Shown: positions 1 through 9,229 of the stretch, in pieces | Layout: every line of letters starts with the position of its first letter | Numbering within the stretch: position 1 is the first letter of the stretch | Assembly: GCF_014651775.1 (NCBI RefSeq) | Contig: NZ_BMXN01000003.1 | Coordinates: 205,800-269,799 of the forward strand | Direction: 5' to 3' | From: Vreelandella hamiltonii | GTDB taxonomy: Bacteria; Pseudomonadota; Gammaproteobacteria; Pseudomonadales; Halomonadaceae | Length of the DNA stretch: 64,000 nucleotides | Notes under the pieces: generated by a model | The model's input: the letters and a program-made list of their open reading frames with translations, nothing else | The model's database searches: none | Told to the model about the DNA's origin: nothing | Translations under genes and position numbers: made by a program

Positions 1-1
1 T

Positions 2-997
2 CACTCGATATCCGACGAGGCGCCCGCCTCCTGGCAACGGCAACTATCCCGCGCCATTCGCGACCCGCAAACCCTCTGTCAGCGCCTTGGCCTGGACGCC
101 CAGTGGCAGCAAGAAGCCCAGGCGGGGCATCGCCTGTTCGATATCTGCGTGCCCGAGGCGTATCTGTCACGCATCGCGCCCAACGACCCCGGCGACCCGC
201 TGCTGCGCCAGGTCCTGCCGCTGGCCGAAGAAGCCCTGTCGCCGCCTGGCTATGTCACTGACCCACTGGAAGAAGCCGATCACCGCCCGGCCAAAGGCCT
301 GATCCATAAATACACCAACCGCGTGCTGTTGATCGCCAGCCCGGCCTGCGCCATCAACTGCCGCTACTGCTTTCGCCGCCACTTCCCCTACCAGGAGCAC
401 GCGCCTTCGCGAGCCCAATGGCAGGAGGCCCTTGGCTATATCCGCCAGGACAGCGCCATTCGGGAAGTGATTCTCTCCGGCGGCGACCCGCTGGCCGCCA
501 ACGACAGGCAATTGAGCTGGCTGGTCGCGCAGCTGGAAGAGATTCCCCACCTGCAGCGACTGCGGCTGCATACGCGCCTGCCGGTGGTCATCCCGGACCG
601 GGTGGATGACCACCTGCTGGGCTGGCTTGGCAACACCCGGCTGCAAAAGGTAATGGTGCTGCACATCAACCACGCCAACGAGATCGACCAGGCCGTGGTC
701 GCAGCCTGCGCGCGCCTCAAACAGGCGGGCGTCACGCTGCTCAATCAGAGCGTCCTGCTGCGCGACATCAACGATGACGTCACGACCCTGGCCACGCTCT
801 CCGAACGACTGTTCGAGGCGGGGATACTGCCCTATTACTTGCACGCCTTCGACCCCGTACAAGGCGCAGCCCACTACGACGTCACCGACGAACGCGCCAA
901 AGCGCTGGTCCAGCAGTTGCTCGAACACCTGCCCGGCTTCCTGATGCCCAGGCTGGTGCGAGAAGTACCGGGCAGGATGAGCAAGACGCCGCTGTAA
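2..997 (+). CDS. epmB: EF-P beta-lysylation protein EpmB (lysine 2,3-aminomutase family), 5' end outside window
   Basis: Radical-SAM enzyme that turns (S)-alpha-lysine into (R)-beta-lysine, the group that EpmA then attaches to elongation factor P. The reading frame is open to the left edge and 331 residues are visible. Comparison with the E. coli protein as remembered suggests only about ten N-terminal residues are missing, so the GTG at 149 is internal. The radical-SAM cysteines are seen as CAINCRYC (Cx3Cx2C), followed by FRRHFPY. Other family blocks visible are GNPDDPLLRQV-like PNDPGDPLLRQV, LSGGDPLAAND, NHINHANEID-like HINHANEID, NQSVLLRDIND and YYLHAFDPVQGAAHY. It is followed by a 386-base gap that ends its transcription unit. 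Confidence 0.95.
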   Translation, partial: HSISDEAPASWQRQLSRAIRDPQTLCQRLGLDAQWQQEAQAGHRLFDICVPEAYLSRIAPNDPGDPLLRQVLPLAEEALSPPGYVTDPLEEADHRPAKGLIHKYTNRVLLIASPACAINCRYCFRRHFPYQEHAPSRAQWQEALGYIRQDSAIREVILSGGDPLAANDRQLSWLVAQLEEIPHLQRLRLHTRLPVVIPDRVDDHLLGWLGNTRLQKVMVLHINHANEIDQAVVAACARLKQAGVTLLNQSVLLRDINDDVTTLATLSERLFEAGILPYYLHAFDPVQGAAHYDVTDERAKALVQQLLEHLPGFLMPRLVREVPGRMSKTPL

Positions 998-1130
998 GCG
1001 CTGACAACCGATACAGCGTGGTGCAAGCCCAATGATAACGCACCAAAAAAATGCGCAGACAAAAGCGACGCTGCATGCCCTGTTCGTCAGAAACGTCGCC
1101 AAACGCATGATTCACCGTCATTTTTAAGCA

Positions 1131-1183
1131 AGCGGCCAATATCTTGCTGTGTTCATGGTGTTACACACGGGGTATTGGCCGCT
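1131..1183 (+). repeat. 11-bp perfect inverted repeat upstream of the guanidine riboswitch
   Basis: AGCGGCCAATA at 1131-1141 is the exact reverse complement of TATTGGCCGCT at 1173-1183. A smaller TGTGT/ACACA pair lies inside the 31-base loop. There is no T-run after it, so it is not a standard terminator for epmB. It could be a regulator site or a leader hairpin. The left arm also holds a GG-N10-GC spacing (1134-1147) that loosely resembles a sigma-54 -24/-12 element. Confidence 0.55.
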
Positions 1184-1210
1184 ATCGCAGCCGCACAATC
1201 GAGTTTCCAA

Positions 1211-1326
1211 TAGATCGCTAGGGTTCCGACACCATCAACGAAACGCCCCTGATGGTTGTGGCTGGTCCGAGAGCGATCGACCTTGCAAGCGCAAGGTTAC
1301 ACGGCGGGATAAAAGCCCGGGAGGAT
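1211..1326 (+). promoter_or_regulatory. Guanidine-I (ykkC) riboswitch
   Basis: The conserved ykkC-I blocks are all present in order. Stem P1 is formed by GATCGCT at 1213-1219 and AGCGATC at 1272-1278. CTAGGGTTCCG runs from 1218, a hairpin is formed by ACCATC (1231-1236) and GATGGT (1251-1256), and CTGGTCCGAGAG follows at 1262. A second hairpin is CCTTGC (1281-1286) with GCAAGG (1291-1296). The terminal block ACGGCGGGATAAAAGCCCGG runs from 1301 to 1320, followed by GAGGAT. This class binds free guanidinium and switches on guanidine export or breakdown genes. It ends about 58 bases before the first start codon of the operon, whose ribosome site GCTGGAGG is at 1371-1378. I did not find a clear terminator or anti-terminator, so control may be translational. 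Confidence 0.93.
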
Positions 1327-1383
1327 AAGGCACAGTGATGCGCCGATGCCCCCTGAGTTTTTACTTAGCCGCTGGAGGCTCTC

Positions 1384-2457
1384 ATGACCCGTTCCATCCG
1401 CACCCCTGGTAAATATCTGCTGGCTCCGCTCTCGGCCGCCCTGCTGGCCACCTCGCTGGCTCCCTCTTTCGTACATGCCCAGGAGCGTGATCAATTCAGC
1501 GTCTGCTGGTCCATTTATGCAGGCTGGATGCCTTGGGCCTATGCCGATGTCGAAGGCATCGTCGACAAATGGGCCGAGCAGCACGGCATCGCTATCGACG
1601 TGATACAGGTCAACGACTACGTCGAGTCCATCAACCAGTTCACCTCGGGCAACGTCGATGGCTGCGCCATGACCAACATGGACGCTCTGACCATTCCTGC
1701 CGCCAGCGGCGTCGACTCCACCGCACTGATCATCAACGACTACTCCAACGGCAATGACGGCATCGTGCTCAAAGGGGGCGGTGAGCTGGCGGATATCGAA
1801 GGCCGCCGGGTCAATCTGGTGCAGTTCAGCGTGTCTCACTACTTTCTGGCACGCGCCCTGGAGAGCGTTGGGCTGACCGAGCGCGACATCGAAACGGTCA
1901 ATACCTCCGACGCCGATATCGTCGGCCTGTTTTCCAGCAGCAGTACCGAAGCCGTAGCCGCCTGGAATCCGCAGCTCAGCACCATCGCCGAGATGCCGGA
2001 CAGCCAGGTGGTATACACCTCGGCGGAAATCCCCGGTGAAATTCTCGACATGATGGTGGTGCACACCCAAACCCTGGCCGACTACCCCGCCCTGGGTCAC
2101 GCCCTGGTGGGCGCCTGGTACGAGGTCATGGCGCTTGTCGAGGCCAATGACGAGCACGCGCTGACGATCATGGCCGATGCCGCCGGCACCGATCTGGAGG
2201 GTTACCGTGCCCAGCTAGAGGCAACCTACCTGTATACCGACCCCGCCGAAGCCGTGGCGCTGATGGAAAGCCCCGAGCTGTTGGACACCATGGAGCGAGT
2301 GGCCGACTTCAGCTTTACCCACGGGCTGTTGGGCGACATGGCACCCAGCGCGGGCGTGGTGGGCATCGAAACGCCCAGCGGTATCTTCGGTGACGAGAGC
2401 AACGTGCAGCTGCGCTTCGATCCTTCCTTTACTCAGGCGTACCTCGACGCACAGTAA
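1384..2457 (+). CDS. ABC transporter periplasmic binding protein, probable guanidine importer
   Basis: Periplasmic binding protein of the nitrate/taurine-type import family, of the kind found beside urea-carboxylase-type genes (TIGR03427-like). It has 357 residues with a Sec signal peptide: basic start, hydrophobic stretch LLAPLSAALLATSLAP, likely cleavage after FVHA. The mature part begins near FSVCWSIYAGWMPW and keeps the family pattern of a substrate-facing aromatic cluster and a VNLVQFSVSHYFLARAL block. It is the first gene after the guanidine riboswitch and is followed after 73 bases by the permease gene, so it most likely delivers guanidine (inference). Urea or another small nitrogen compound is the alternative. 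Confidence 0.85.
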   Translation: MTRSIRTPGKYLLAPLSAALLATSLAPSFVHAQERDQFSVCWSIYAGWMPWAYADVEGIVDKWAEQHGIAIDVIQVNDYVESINQFTSGNVDGCAMTNMDALTIPAASGVDSTALIINDYSNGNDGIVLKGGGELADIEGRRVNLVQFSVSHYFLARALESVGLTERDIETVNTSDADIVGLFSSSSTEAVAAWNPQLSTIAEMPDSQVVYTSAEIPGEILDMMVVHTQTLADYPALGHALVGAWYEVMALVEANDEHALTIMADAAGTDLEGYRAQLEATYLYTDPAEAVALMESPELLDTMERVADFSFTHGLLGDMAPSAGVVGIETPSGIFGDESNVQLRFDPSFTQAYLDAQ

Positions 2458-2530
2458 CGAGGCCACGGTATTCGCCCCATGAAGCGGCGGCTCGCCGCTT
2501 CTGCCCCTTACTTACCTGGTGGACCCTGCC

Positions 2531-3358
2531 ATGAAGCGCTTGATTAACCTGTCGCCCTCGCGCGGCGGCCGCTGGCTGCTGGGACTGGTGCCGTTTCTGG
2601 TACTGGGCATGCTCTACCTGAGCGCCTCCAGTGCTCGCCTGGCTGACAACCCCAACGACCGCCTGCTGCCTTCCCCTGGCAGCATGGCGCAGACCTTTCA
2701 CCACCTGGCCACGGCCGAGAACGTGCGCACCGGCCAGATCGTATTGTGGACCGACACTTTCGCCAGCCTCGAAAGGCTGCTGATCGGTGTCGGTATCAGC
2801 GCGCTGATCGGCCTGGTGGTGGGCATCTTGAGTGGCGGCATTCCGCTGCTGCGCGCCAAGCTCTCGCCGCTGATCACGGTAACGTCGCTGATACCGCCCA
2901 TGGCCATTCTGCCGATCCTGTTCATCGCCTTTGGCACCGGGGAAGCGGCCAAGATCGCGTTGATCGTGATGGGCGTGACGCCCTTTCTGATTCGTGACCT
3001 GCAGGGCCACGCCCTGCGCCTGCCAGACGAACAGTTGATCAAGGCCCAGACCCTGGGCGCCAGCTCCTGGCAAGTGCTGCTGCGCGTGCTGTTGCCTCAA
3101 TTGACGCCTCGGCTGCTCAATGCCACACGGCTGGCGCTGGGCAGCGCCTGGCTGTTCCTGATTGCAGCAGAAGCAATTGCCGCCCAGGAGGGCCTTGGCT
3201 ATCGCATCTTTCTGGTGCGCCGCTACCTCTCCATGGACGTGATTCTGCCCTACGTGGCCTGGATCACCCTGCTGGCCTTCGTGCTGGATCAACTGCTGGC
3301 CTGGGTATCACGGCTGGCCTTCCCCTGGTATCACGCCGATGAAGGAGACAAATCATGA
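2531..3358 (+). CDS. ABC transporter permease of the guanidine-operon importer
   Basis: Integral membrane permease of the SsuC/NrtB/TauC type, 275 residues. The ATG at 2531 is preferred over an in-frame GTG at 2519 because GGTGGA lies 7 bases before it. An N-terminal membrane span (WLLGLVPFLVLGMLYL) is followed by a periplasmic region and about five further spans. The cytoplasmic EAA-type loop is visible as LPDEQLIKAQTLGASSWQV, ending in VLLPQLTPRLLNATRLALG. The stop codon overlaps the ATPase start (ATGA), which shows translational coupling. Confidence 0.9.
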   Translation: MKRLINLSPSRGGRWLLGLVPFLVLGMLYLSASSARLADNPNDRLLPSPGSMAQTFHHLATAENVRTGQIVLWTDTFASLERLLIGVGISALIGLVVGILSGGIPLLRAKLSPLITVTSLIPPMAILPILFIAFGTGEAAKIALIVMGVTPFLIRDLQGHALRLPDEQLIKAQTLGASSWQVLLRVLLPQLTPRLLNATRLALGSAWLFLIAAEAIAAQEGLGYRIFLVRRYLSMDVILPYVAWITLLAFVLDQLLAWVSRLAFPWYHADEGDKS

Positions 3359-4161
3359 GCCTGCTCTCCGCCCACCGGTTGGAAAAGCATTATGGCCAGC
3401 ACGTGGTGCTGGAAAACCTCAACTTCTCCGTCGAGGAAGGCGAGTTCGTGACGCTGGTGGGCGCGTCAGGTTGCGGCAAGACCACCTTCCTGAAAATGCT
3501 GCTGGGCACCGAAAAGCGCTCCAAAGGCAGCCTGCTGCTGGATGGCCAGCCCATTCCTGACGAACCCGGCCCCGACCGAGGCGTCGTGTTTCAAAAGTAC
3601 TCGGTCTTCCCCCACCTGACCGTCCTGGGCAACGTCATGATCGCCGAAGAGCTGCGGACTGCCCCGCTGCTGGGCAAGCGCTTTGGTGCATCCCAGCGGC
3701 GCGCCATCGAAGTGGCCACGGCGCGCATCGAGGAGGTGGGCCTGGGCCAGGCGCTGCACAAGTACCCCCACGAGCTCTCCGGCGGCATGCAGCAACGCCT
3801 CGCCATTGCCCAGGCGCTGATGATGAAACCTCGGCTACTGCTGCTGGACGAGCCGTTCGGCGCGCTCGACCCCGGCATTCGCCAGGACATGCACGCACTG
3901 ATCACGCGGCTTTGGCAAGAGCAGTCGCTGACCATTTTCATGATCACCCACGACCTCACGGAAGCCTTCGCCCTCGGCACGCGGCTGTGGGTCTTCGACA
4001 AGACTCGCCACGACCCCCAGGCCCCCGAGGCCTATGGCGCCACCATCACCTACGACCTGCCCATCGGCAAACAGGCCAACCGCGCACACTCCGCCCAGGC
4101 ACTGAGTGACACGCTGGCGGAACGCGGTCTGACCACCCACGTACAGGAGACGCTGTCATGA
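3355..4161 (+). CDS. ABC transporter ATPase of the guanidine-operon importer
   Basis: Nucleotide-binding subunit, 268 residues, that powers the importer formed with the two preceding genes. Walker A GASGCGKTT, Q-loop in VVFQKYSVFPHLT, signature LSGGMQQRLAIAQAL, Walker B LLLLDEPFGALD and the switch histidine in MITHDLTEAF are all intact. The closest relatives in type are the nitrate/sulfonate ATPases (NrtD/SsuB). The start overlaps the permease stop and the end overlaps the next gene (ATGA), so the operon is translated as one coupled unit. Confidence 0.92.
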   Translation: MSLLSAHRLEKHYGQHVVLENLNFSVEEGEFVTLVGASGCGKTTFLKMLLGTEKRSKGSLLLDGQPIPDEPGPDRGVVFQKYSVFPHLTVLGNVMIAEELRTAPLLGKRFGASQRRAIEVATARIEEVGLGQALHKYPHELSGGMQQRLAIAQALMMKPRLLLLDEPFGALDPGIRQDMHALITRLWQEQSLTIFMITHDLTEAFALGTRLWVFDKTRHDPQAPEAYGATITYDLPIGKQANRAHSAQALSDTLAERGLTTHVQETLS

Positions 4162-4880
4162 CAACCCACGCGGACTACGCCACGCACCTGCCCGGCGGCC
4201 ATCACTGGTCCCTGCGCCTGCGCCGCGGCACCACGCTGACCCTGTCAGCCCAGCAGGCCAACAGCAACGTAGGGCTGCTCTGCTACAACCCGGAAAACCT
4301 GCTGGAGCGCCTCAACCTGCCGGACACCCTGAAGTGCCAGCATACTTTCAAACTCACCCAGGGCCACTGCCTCTATTCCGACATGGGCCGCATCTTTGCG
4401 TCGATCACCCACGACACCCTGGGCTGGCACGATAGCGTGGGCGGCAACCTGATGCCCCACCACCTTCTGGCCAAGGGCTGGCAGCCGGTGAGCTACCAGC
4501 AGGCTCACAATGACTGGACCCGCACCGGCCACGATGCCTTTCTCGTCGAGCTGGCGAAATACGGCCTGGGCCGACGCGATCTGGCGGCCAACCTCAACCT
4601 GTTTTCACGGGTCGAGAGCGATGACGCAGGCAAGCTGCGCTATGTCGACAACCACTGCCAGCCGGGCAGCCGCGTCACGCTGCGTTTCGAGATGGATACG
4701 CTGGTGCTGCTGCACACCTGCCCGCACCCCCTCGACCCCAGCCCGCACTACCCCCGTCGCGGCGTCGATATCGCGCTAGGCACGGCGGAGCCTCCCACCG
4801 AGGAAGACCCCTGCTACCGCTCACGGCCCGAAAACGCACGTGGCTTTGCCAACAATCGCCTCTACCACCTCGGCCTCTAA
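4158..4880 (+). CDS. DUF1989 protein (urea carboxylase-associated protein 2 type), putative carboxyguanidine deiminase subunit
   Basis: Protein of 240 residues in the DUF1989 family, matching the type annotated as urea carboxylase-associated protein 2. In guanidine-using bacteria this family, together with its partner, was shown to form carboxyguanidine deiminase (CgdAB), which removes ammonia from carboxyguanidine to give allophanate. Candidate metal ligands include the conserved Cys/His-bearing stretches around [19 protein letters not shown] and the C-terminal TCPHPLDPS. The riboswitch and the carboxylase in the same operon support the guanidine reading over a urea one. I cannot say which of the two paralogues is CgdA. 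Confidence 0.85.
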   Translation: MTTHADYATHLPGGHHWSLRLRRGTTLTLSAQQANSNVGLLCYNPENLLERLNLPDTLKCQHTFKLTQGHCLYSDMGRIFASITHDTLGWHDSVGGNLMPHHLLAKGWQPVSYQQAHNDWTRTGHDAFLVELAKYGLGRRDLAANLNLFSRVESDDAGKLRYVDNHCQPGSRVTLRFEMDTLVLLHTCPHPLDPSPHYPRRGVDIALGTAEPPTEEDPCYRSRPENARGFANNRLYHLGL

Positions 4881-4890
4881 GGGGAACACC

Positions 4891-5529
4891 ATGATCATCG
4901 AAAGCACCTTACGCCCTGAAAACGCCGTCCGCCGCACCACCATCGAGGCCGGTGATCACTACATCGGCACCGTGAAACGCGGCCAGACCCTGCGCATTCT
5001 GGACCTGGAGGGCAACCAGGCCGCCGACACCCTGTTCTTCAATGCCGACGATACCGCCGAGCGCTACAGCGCCATGGATACCGTGCGCGAACAGGGCGCG
5101 GTTTACCTGACGGCGGGCACCCGGCTGATGTCCAGTGAAGGCCGCACCATGCTGACCATCACCGCCGACACCTGTGGCCGCCACGACACCTTGGGCGGTG
5201 CCTGCGCCAGCGAAAGCAATACCGTGCGTTACGATCTCGAAAAGCGCCACATGCACTCCTGCCGCGACAACTGGATGCAGGCCATTGCCCGCCATCCCGA
5301 GTTCGGGCTGACCAAACGCGACATCACCCACAACATCAACTTTTTCATGAACGTGCCGGTGACGGCCGACGGCGGGCTGACCTTTGCCGACGGTATTTCG
5401 GCCCCCGGCAAGTACGTCGAGATGGAAGCCAACATGGATGTCATCGTACTGGTCTCCAACTGCCCTCAGCTCAACAACCCCTGTAACGGCTACAACCCGA
5501 CGCCCATCGAGCTGCTGGTCTGGGAGTGA
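4891..5529 (+). CDS. DUF1989 protein (urea carboxylase-associated protein 1 type), putative carboxyguanidine deiminase subunit
   Basis: Second DUF1989 paralogue, 212 residues. The ATG at 4891 is chosen because GGGGAACACC directly precedes it; a longer frame from 4840 overlaps the previous gene. Visible family features are [18 protein letters not shown], the metal-site-like stretch [19 protein letters not shown] and the C-terminal [18 protein letters not shown]. With the preceding gene it is expected to form the heteromeric deiminase acting on carboxyguanidine in the cytosol. The two paralogues share the Cys-Pro near the C-terminus, and order and spacing match known guanidine operons. Confidence 0.87.
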   Translation: MIIESTLRPENAVRRTTIEAGDHYIGTVKRGQTLRILDLEGNQAADTLFFNADDTAERYSAMDTVREQGAVYLTAGTRLMSSEGRTMLTITADTCGRHDTLGGACASESNTVRYDLEKRHMHSCRDNWMQAIARHPEFGLTKRDITHNINFFMNVPVTADGGLTFADGISAPGKYVEMEANMDVIVLVSNCPQLNNPCNGYNPTPIELLVWE

Positions 5530-5608
5530 GGTCACTTTTCCTCCTGGGGACGACCCCAAGGGGCTGATTCATCTGCGGGACGGCCCGCCCTTCTTTGCAG
5601 GCACCACC

Positions 5609-8600
5609 ATGTCCACGACACCGTTATTGTCCAAGGTATTGATTGCCAATCGCGGGGCCATTGCCGCGCGTATCCTGCGAACGCTGAACGCCCTCGGCAT
5701 CCAGAGCGTCGTGGTATACGCCGACGCCGACCGCGATGCGCCCTACGTGCACCAGGCCGACGAAGCCTATTCGCTGGGTGAAGGCGGCGCCAGCGAGACC
5801 TATCTGAACATCGACAAGCTCATCGCCATTGCGCAGCAAAGCGGCGCCCAGGCGGTTCACCCCGGCTACGGCTTCCTGTCGGAAAACACCCGCTTCATCA
5901 GCGCCTGCGATACGGCCGGGCTGGTCTTCCTGGGCCCGACCGCCGAGCAGATCCGCCAATTTGGCTTGAAGCACGAAGCCCGCGCGCTGGCCGAACAGGC
6001 CGGGGTGCCGCTGGTCCCCGGCTCACCGCTGTTGACCTCGCTGGAAGACGCCAAGGCTCACGCCGAGCGTATCGGCTACCCGGTAATGCTCAAGTCCACC
6101 GCTGGCGGTGGCGGCATCGGCATGCAGGTCTGCCACTCCCAGGCAGAGCTGGCACGCGCTTTTGATTCGGTGAAAGGCCTGGGCGAGCGCAACTTCGGCG
6201 ATGGCGGCGTCTTTCTCGAAGCCTACATCACCCGTGCTCGCCATCTGGAAGTGCAGCTGTTCGGCGATGGCCAAGGGCAGGTGATTGCCCTTGGCGAGCG
6301 GGATTGCTCCACCCAGCGTCGCCATCAGAAAGTTCTCGAAGAGTGCCCTGCTCCCAACCTGCCTGATGCCGTGCGGCGCTCCCTGCACGCCACGGCGGTG
6401 CAGCTGGGCCAGGCGGTCAACTACCGCAGTGCGGGCACCGTCGAATTCATCTACGATGCCGAACGCGAGGCGTTCTACTTTCTGGAGGTCAATACCCGCC
6501 TGCAGGTCGAGCACGGGGTGACCGAACTGGTCTACGGGGTCGATATCGTCGAGTGGATGGTACGCCTCGGTAGCCAGGCACTCCCCCCGCTGGCCAGCCT
6601 GGCAGAGGGCCTGCAGCCCCGTGGCCATGCCGTGCAGGCCAGGCTATATGCCGAAGACCCAGCGCACGATTTCCGCCCCAGCGCGGGGCTGCTGACCGAA
6701 GTCACCTTCCCCGAGGATCAGGGCCTGCGTATCGACCACGCCCTCGAAGCAGGCCTGGAAGTCACCCCCTTGTTCGACCCCATGCTGGCCAAGGTGATGG
6801 TCCATGCCGACACTCGCCAACAGGCCATTGCCCGGCTGGCCACGGCCCTGGAAGATGCCTCGGTATATGGCATTGCCACCAATCGCCGCTGGCTGGCCCA
6901 TGTGCTGAGGGACGCCCGCTTCGACGCCGCCCAGATCGATACGCACTGGCTCACCCAGCTGGCATGGGCCCCTCCCGCCATGGAAGTTCTCAGCCCGGGC
7001 ACGCTGACCACCGTGCAGGATTACCCGGGGCGTCAAGGCCACTGGGACGTGGGTGTTCCCCCATCTGGTCCCTTCGACGACTGGTCGTTTCGCTTGGGCA
7101 ATCGGCTGCTGGGCAACCCCGACGAGGCCGCCGGGCTCGAAATCACCCTGAATGGCCCCACGCTGCGCTTTCATCGCGCCACCCAGATCGTGCTGGCGGG
7201 CGCCGAGCTGCCTGCCACCCTCGATGGCACCGCCATCTCCGGCTGGCAGGTCATCGACGTGCCAGCCGGCGCCACCCTGACCCTGGGCAAGGCCGCCGTG
7301 GGCGCCCGCGCGTACCTGCTGGCGCGGGGCGGCATCGACTGCCCCCGCTACCTGGGCTCACGCAGCACCTTCACGCTGGGCCAGTTTGGTGGCCACGGTG
7401 GTCGTGCCCTGCGCAGTGGCGACATGCTGGACCTGCCCGCGTTTTCAGCTGCGCCCGTCAAGACGCTGGACCCAGCGCTGATCCCCACCTTTGGCGGCCC
7501 GGAGGTGACCCGCATTGCGGTTCTCTACGGCCCCCACGGCGCCCCGGACTTCTTTACCGACGAGGATATCGAGCGCTTTTTCGACCATGAGTGGGAAGTC
7601 CACTACAACTCCAGCCGCACCGGCGTCAGGCTCATCGGCCCTCGGCCCACCTGGGCACGCGCCGATGGCGGCGAGGCGGGGCTTCACCCCTCCAATATTC
7701 ATGACAACGCCTACGCCTTCGGCACCATCGACTTCACCGGCGACATGCCGGTCATCCTGGGCCCCGACGGCCCCTCACTGGGCGGCTTCGTCTGCCCGGC
7801 CACGGTCGTGCGCGCCGAACGCTGGAAGCTGGGCCAACTGACGGCAGGCGACAAGGTGCGCTTCGTGCCGATCCGCCTGGAAGATGCCCGCGCCCTGGAA
7901 GCGCATCAGTTGACGCAGTTGCAGCAGCTGTCCGCCCAGCCCACGCCCGTTTGTGAGGCCGAGCGCGGCTCGCCGCTGCTCCGTGAGGTCGATGCAGCTC
8001 AGGCAGGCGAGCGCATCGTCTACCGCCGCGCAGGTGACGACTTCCTGCTGATCGAATTCGGCCCCATGGAGCTGGATATCGCGCTGCGCTTTCGGGTCCA
8101 CGCCTGGATGCTGTGGCTACGCGAGCACCCGGTGGCGGGGCTGCGCGAGCTGACGCCGGGCATTCGCTCCCTGCAGCTCCACTACGAGCCCCGCGAGCTA
8201 AGCCTCGACCAGCTGCTCGACCACCTGCGCCAAGCCGAACAGGCGCTGGTGGATGTCGAGTCGCTGGAAGTGGAGTCCCGCGTGGTGCACCTGCCGCTCT
8301 CCTGGGACGACCCCGCCTGTCAGGAAGCGGTGGACAAGTACCAGCGCAGCGTGCGACCCGATGCCCCCTGGTGCCCCAGCAACCTAGACTTCATACGCCG
8401 CATCAATGCGCTGGAAAGCGAGCAGCAGGTGCGCGATATCGTCTTCAACGCCCGCTATCTCGTCATGGGGCTAGGGGACGTCTACCTCGGCGCACCGGTC
8501 GCCACGCCCCTCGACCCGCGCCAGCGGCTGGTTACCACCAAATACAACCCGGCCCGCACCTGGACCGCCGAAAACTCGGTGGGTATCGGCGGCGCCTACC

Positions 8601-9229
8601 TGTGCGTCTATGGCATGGAAGGCCCTGGCGGCTACCAGTTCGTGGGGCGCACCCTGCAGATGTGGAACCGCTATCGCACCACGGCCCACTTCGAGAACCC
8701 CTGGCTGCTGCGCTTTTTTGATCAACTGCGTTTTCATGAGGTCAGCCACGAGGAGCTGGCGCAAATTCGCCGCGACTTCCCCCATGGTCGTTACGAGTTG
8801 TCCATTGAAACGACTCGCTTTCGCTTGGCGGACTACCAAGCCGACATCGACAAACATGCCTCGGCAATTGAGACCTTCCGCTCAAAACGTGAAGCTGCCT
8901 TCCAGGCCGAAATGGCCGCCTGGCGTGCCAATGGCCAGTTCACCTTTGAAGACCAGGCCCCGGAAGCCACCGAAGTCACCGCGTTGGATGATCACGAAAT
9001 AGGCATCGAAAGCCCCGTCACCGGCAGTCTGTGGAAATTGCTGGTGAAAGAAGGTGATCTGGTAACGGCTGGCCAGCCAGTGGCACTGGTGGAGTCGATG
9101 AAAATGGAAGTTGAGATCACCGTCCACTGCGCTGGCCGTGTTGCTCGCTTACCCCTTTCTGAGGGCGCTTCCATTGCCCCGGGGCAACCACTTGTGGTGC
9201 TCACCAGTGAACAGGAGGTAAACGCATGA
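5609..9229 (+). CDS. Guanidine carboxylase (urea carboxylase family, biotin-dependent)
   Basis: Single-chain biotin carboxylase of 1206 residues, the usual length of urea carboxylases. Domain order: biotin carboxylase N-domain (KVLIANRGAIAARILR), ATP-grasp with the glycine-rich loop KSTAGGGGIGMQ, C-domain with EVNTRLQVEHGVTE, then the carboxyltransferase half made of subunit-2-like and subunit-1-like allophanate hydrolase domains. A C-terminal biotinyl domain carries VESMKMEVE with the biotin lysine at residue 1165. The start at 5609 is preferred; the frame stays open to 5384 inside the previous gene. It uses ATP and bicarbonate to carboxylate guanidine (inferred from the riboswitch) or urea. 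The last few hundred bases look lower in GC than the rest of the gene. Confidence 0.92.
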   Translation: MSTTPLLSKVLIANRGAIAARILRTLNALGIQSVVVYADADRDAPYVHQADEAYSLGEGGASETYLNIDKLIAIAQQSGAQAVHPGYGFLSENTRFISACDTAGLVFLGPTAEQIRQFGLKHEARALAEQAGVPLVPGSPLLTSLEDAKAHAERIGYPVMLKSTAGGGGIGMQVCHSQAELARAFDSVKGLGERNFGDGGVFLEAYITRARHLEVQLFGDGQGQVIALGERDCSTQRRHQKVLEECPAPNLPDAVRRSLHATAVQLGQAVNYRSAGTVEFIYDAEREAFYFLEVNTRLQVEHGVTELVYGVDIVEWMVRLGSQALPPLASLAEGLQPRGHAVQARLYAEDPAHDFRPSAGLLTEVTFPEDQGLRIDHALEAGLEVTPLFDPMLAKVMVHADTRQQAIARLATALEDASVYGIATNRRWLAHVLRDARFDAAQIDTHWLTQLAWAPPAMEVLSPGTLTTVQDYPGRQGHWDVGVPPSGPFDDWSFRLGNRLLGNPDEAAGLEITLNGPTLRFHRATQIVLAGAELPATLDGTAISGWQVIDVPAGATLTLGKAAVGARAYLLARGGIDCPRYLGSRSTFTLGQFGGHGGRALRSGDMLDLPAFSAAPVKTLDPALIPTFGGPEVTRIAVLYGPHGAPDFFTDEDIERFFDHEWEVHYNSSRTGVRLIGPRPTWARADGGEAGLHPSNIHDNAYAFGTIDFTGDMPVILGPDGPSLGGFVCPATVVRAERWKLGQLTAGDKVRFVPIRLEDARALEAHQLTQLQQLSAQPTPVCEAERGSPLLREVDAAQAGERIVYRRAGDDFLLIEFGPMELDIALRFRVHAWMLWLREHPVAGLRELTPGIRSLQLHYEPRELSLDQLLDHLRQAEQALVDVESLEVESRVVHLPLSWDDPACQEAVDKYQRSVRPDAPWCPSNLDFIRRINALESEQQVRDIVFNARYLVMGLGDVYLGAPVATPLDPRQRLVTTKYNPARTWTAENSVGIGGAYLCVYGMEGPGGYQFVGRTLQMWNRYRTTAHFENPWLLRFFDQLRFHEVSHEELAQIRRDFPHGRYELSIETTRFRLADYQADIDKHASAIETFRSKREAAFQAEMAAWRANGQFTFEDQAPEATEVTALDDHEIGIESPVTGSLWKLLVKEGDLVTAGQPVALVESMKMEVEITVHCAGRVARLPLSEGASIAPGQPLVVLTSEQEVNA

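Noticed and set aside
167..1108. Long minus-strand open frame opposite epmB
   Set aside because: Antisense shadow of a recognised gene in GC-rich DNA; no family features and no ribosome site.
5384..5608. Upstream extension of the carboxylase frame
   Set aside because: Lies inside the preceding DUF1989 gene in another frame; family proteins start near the ATG at 5609.
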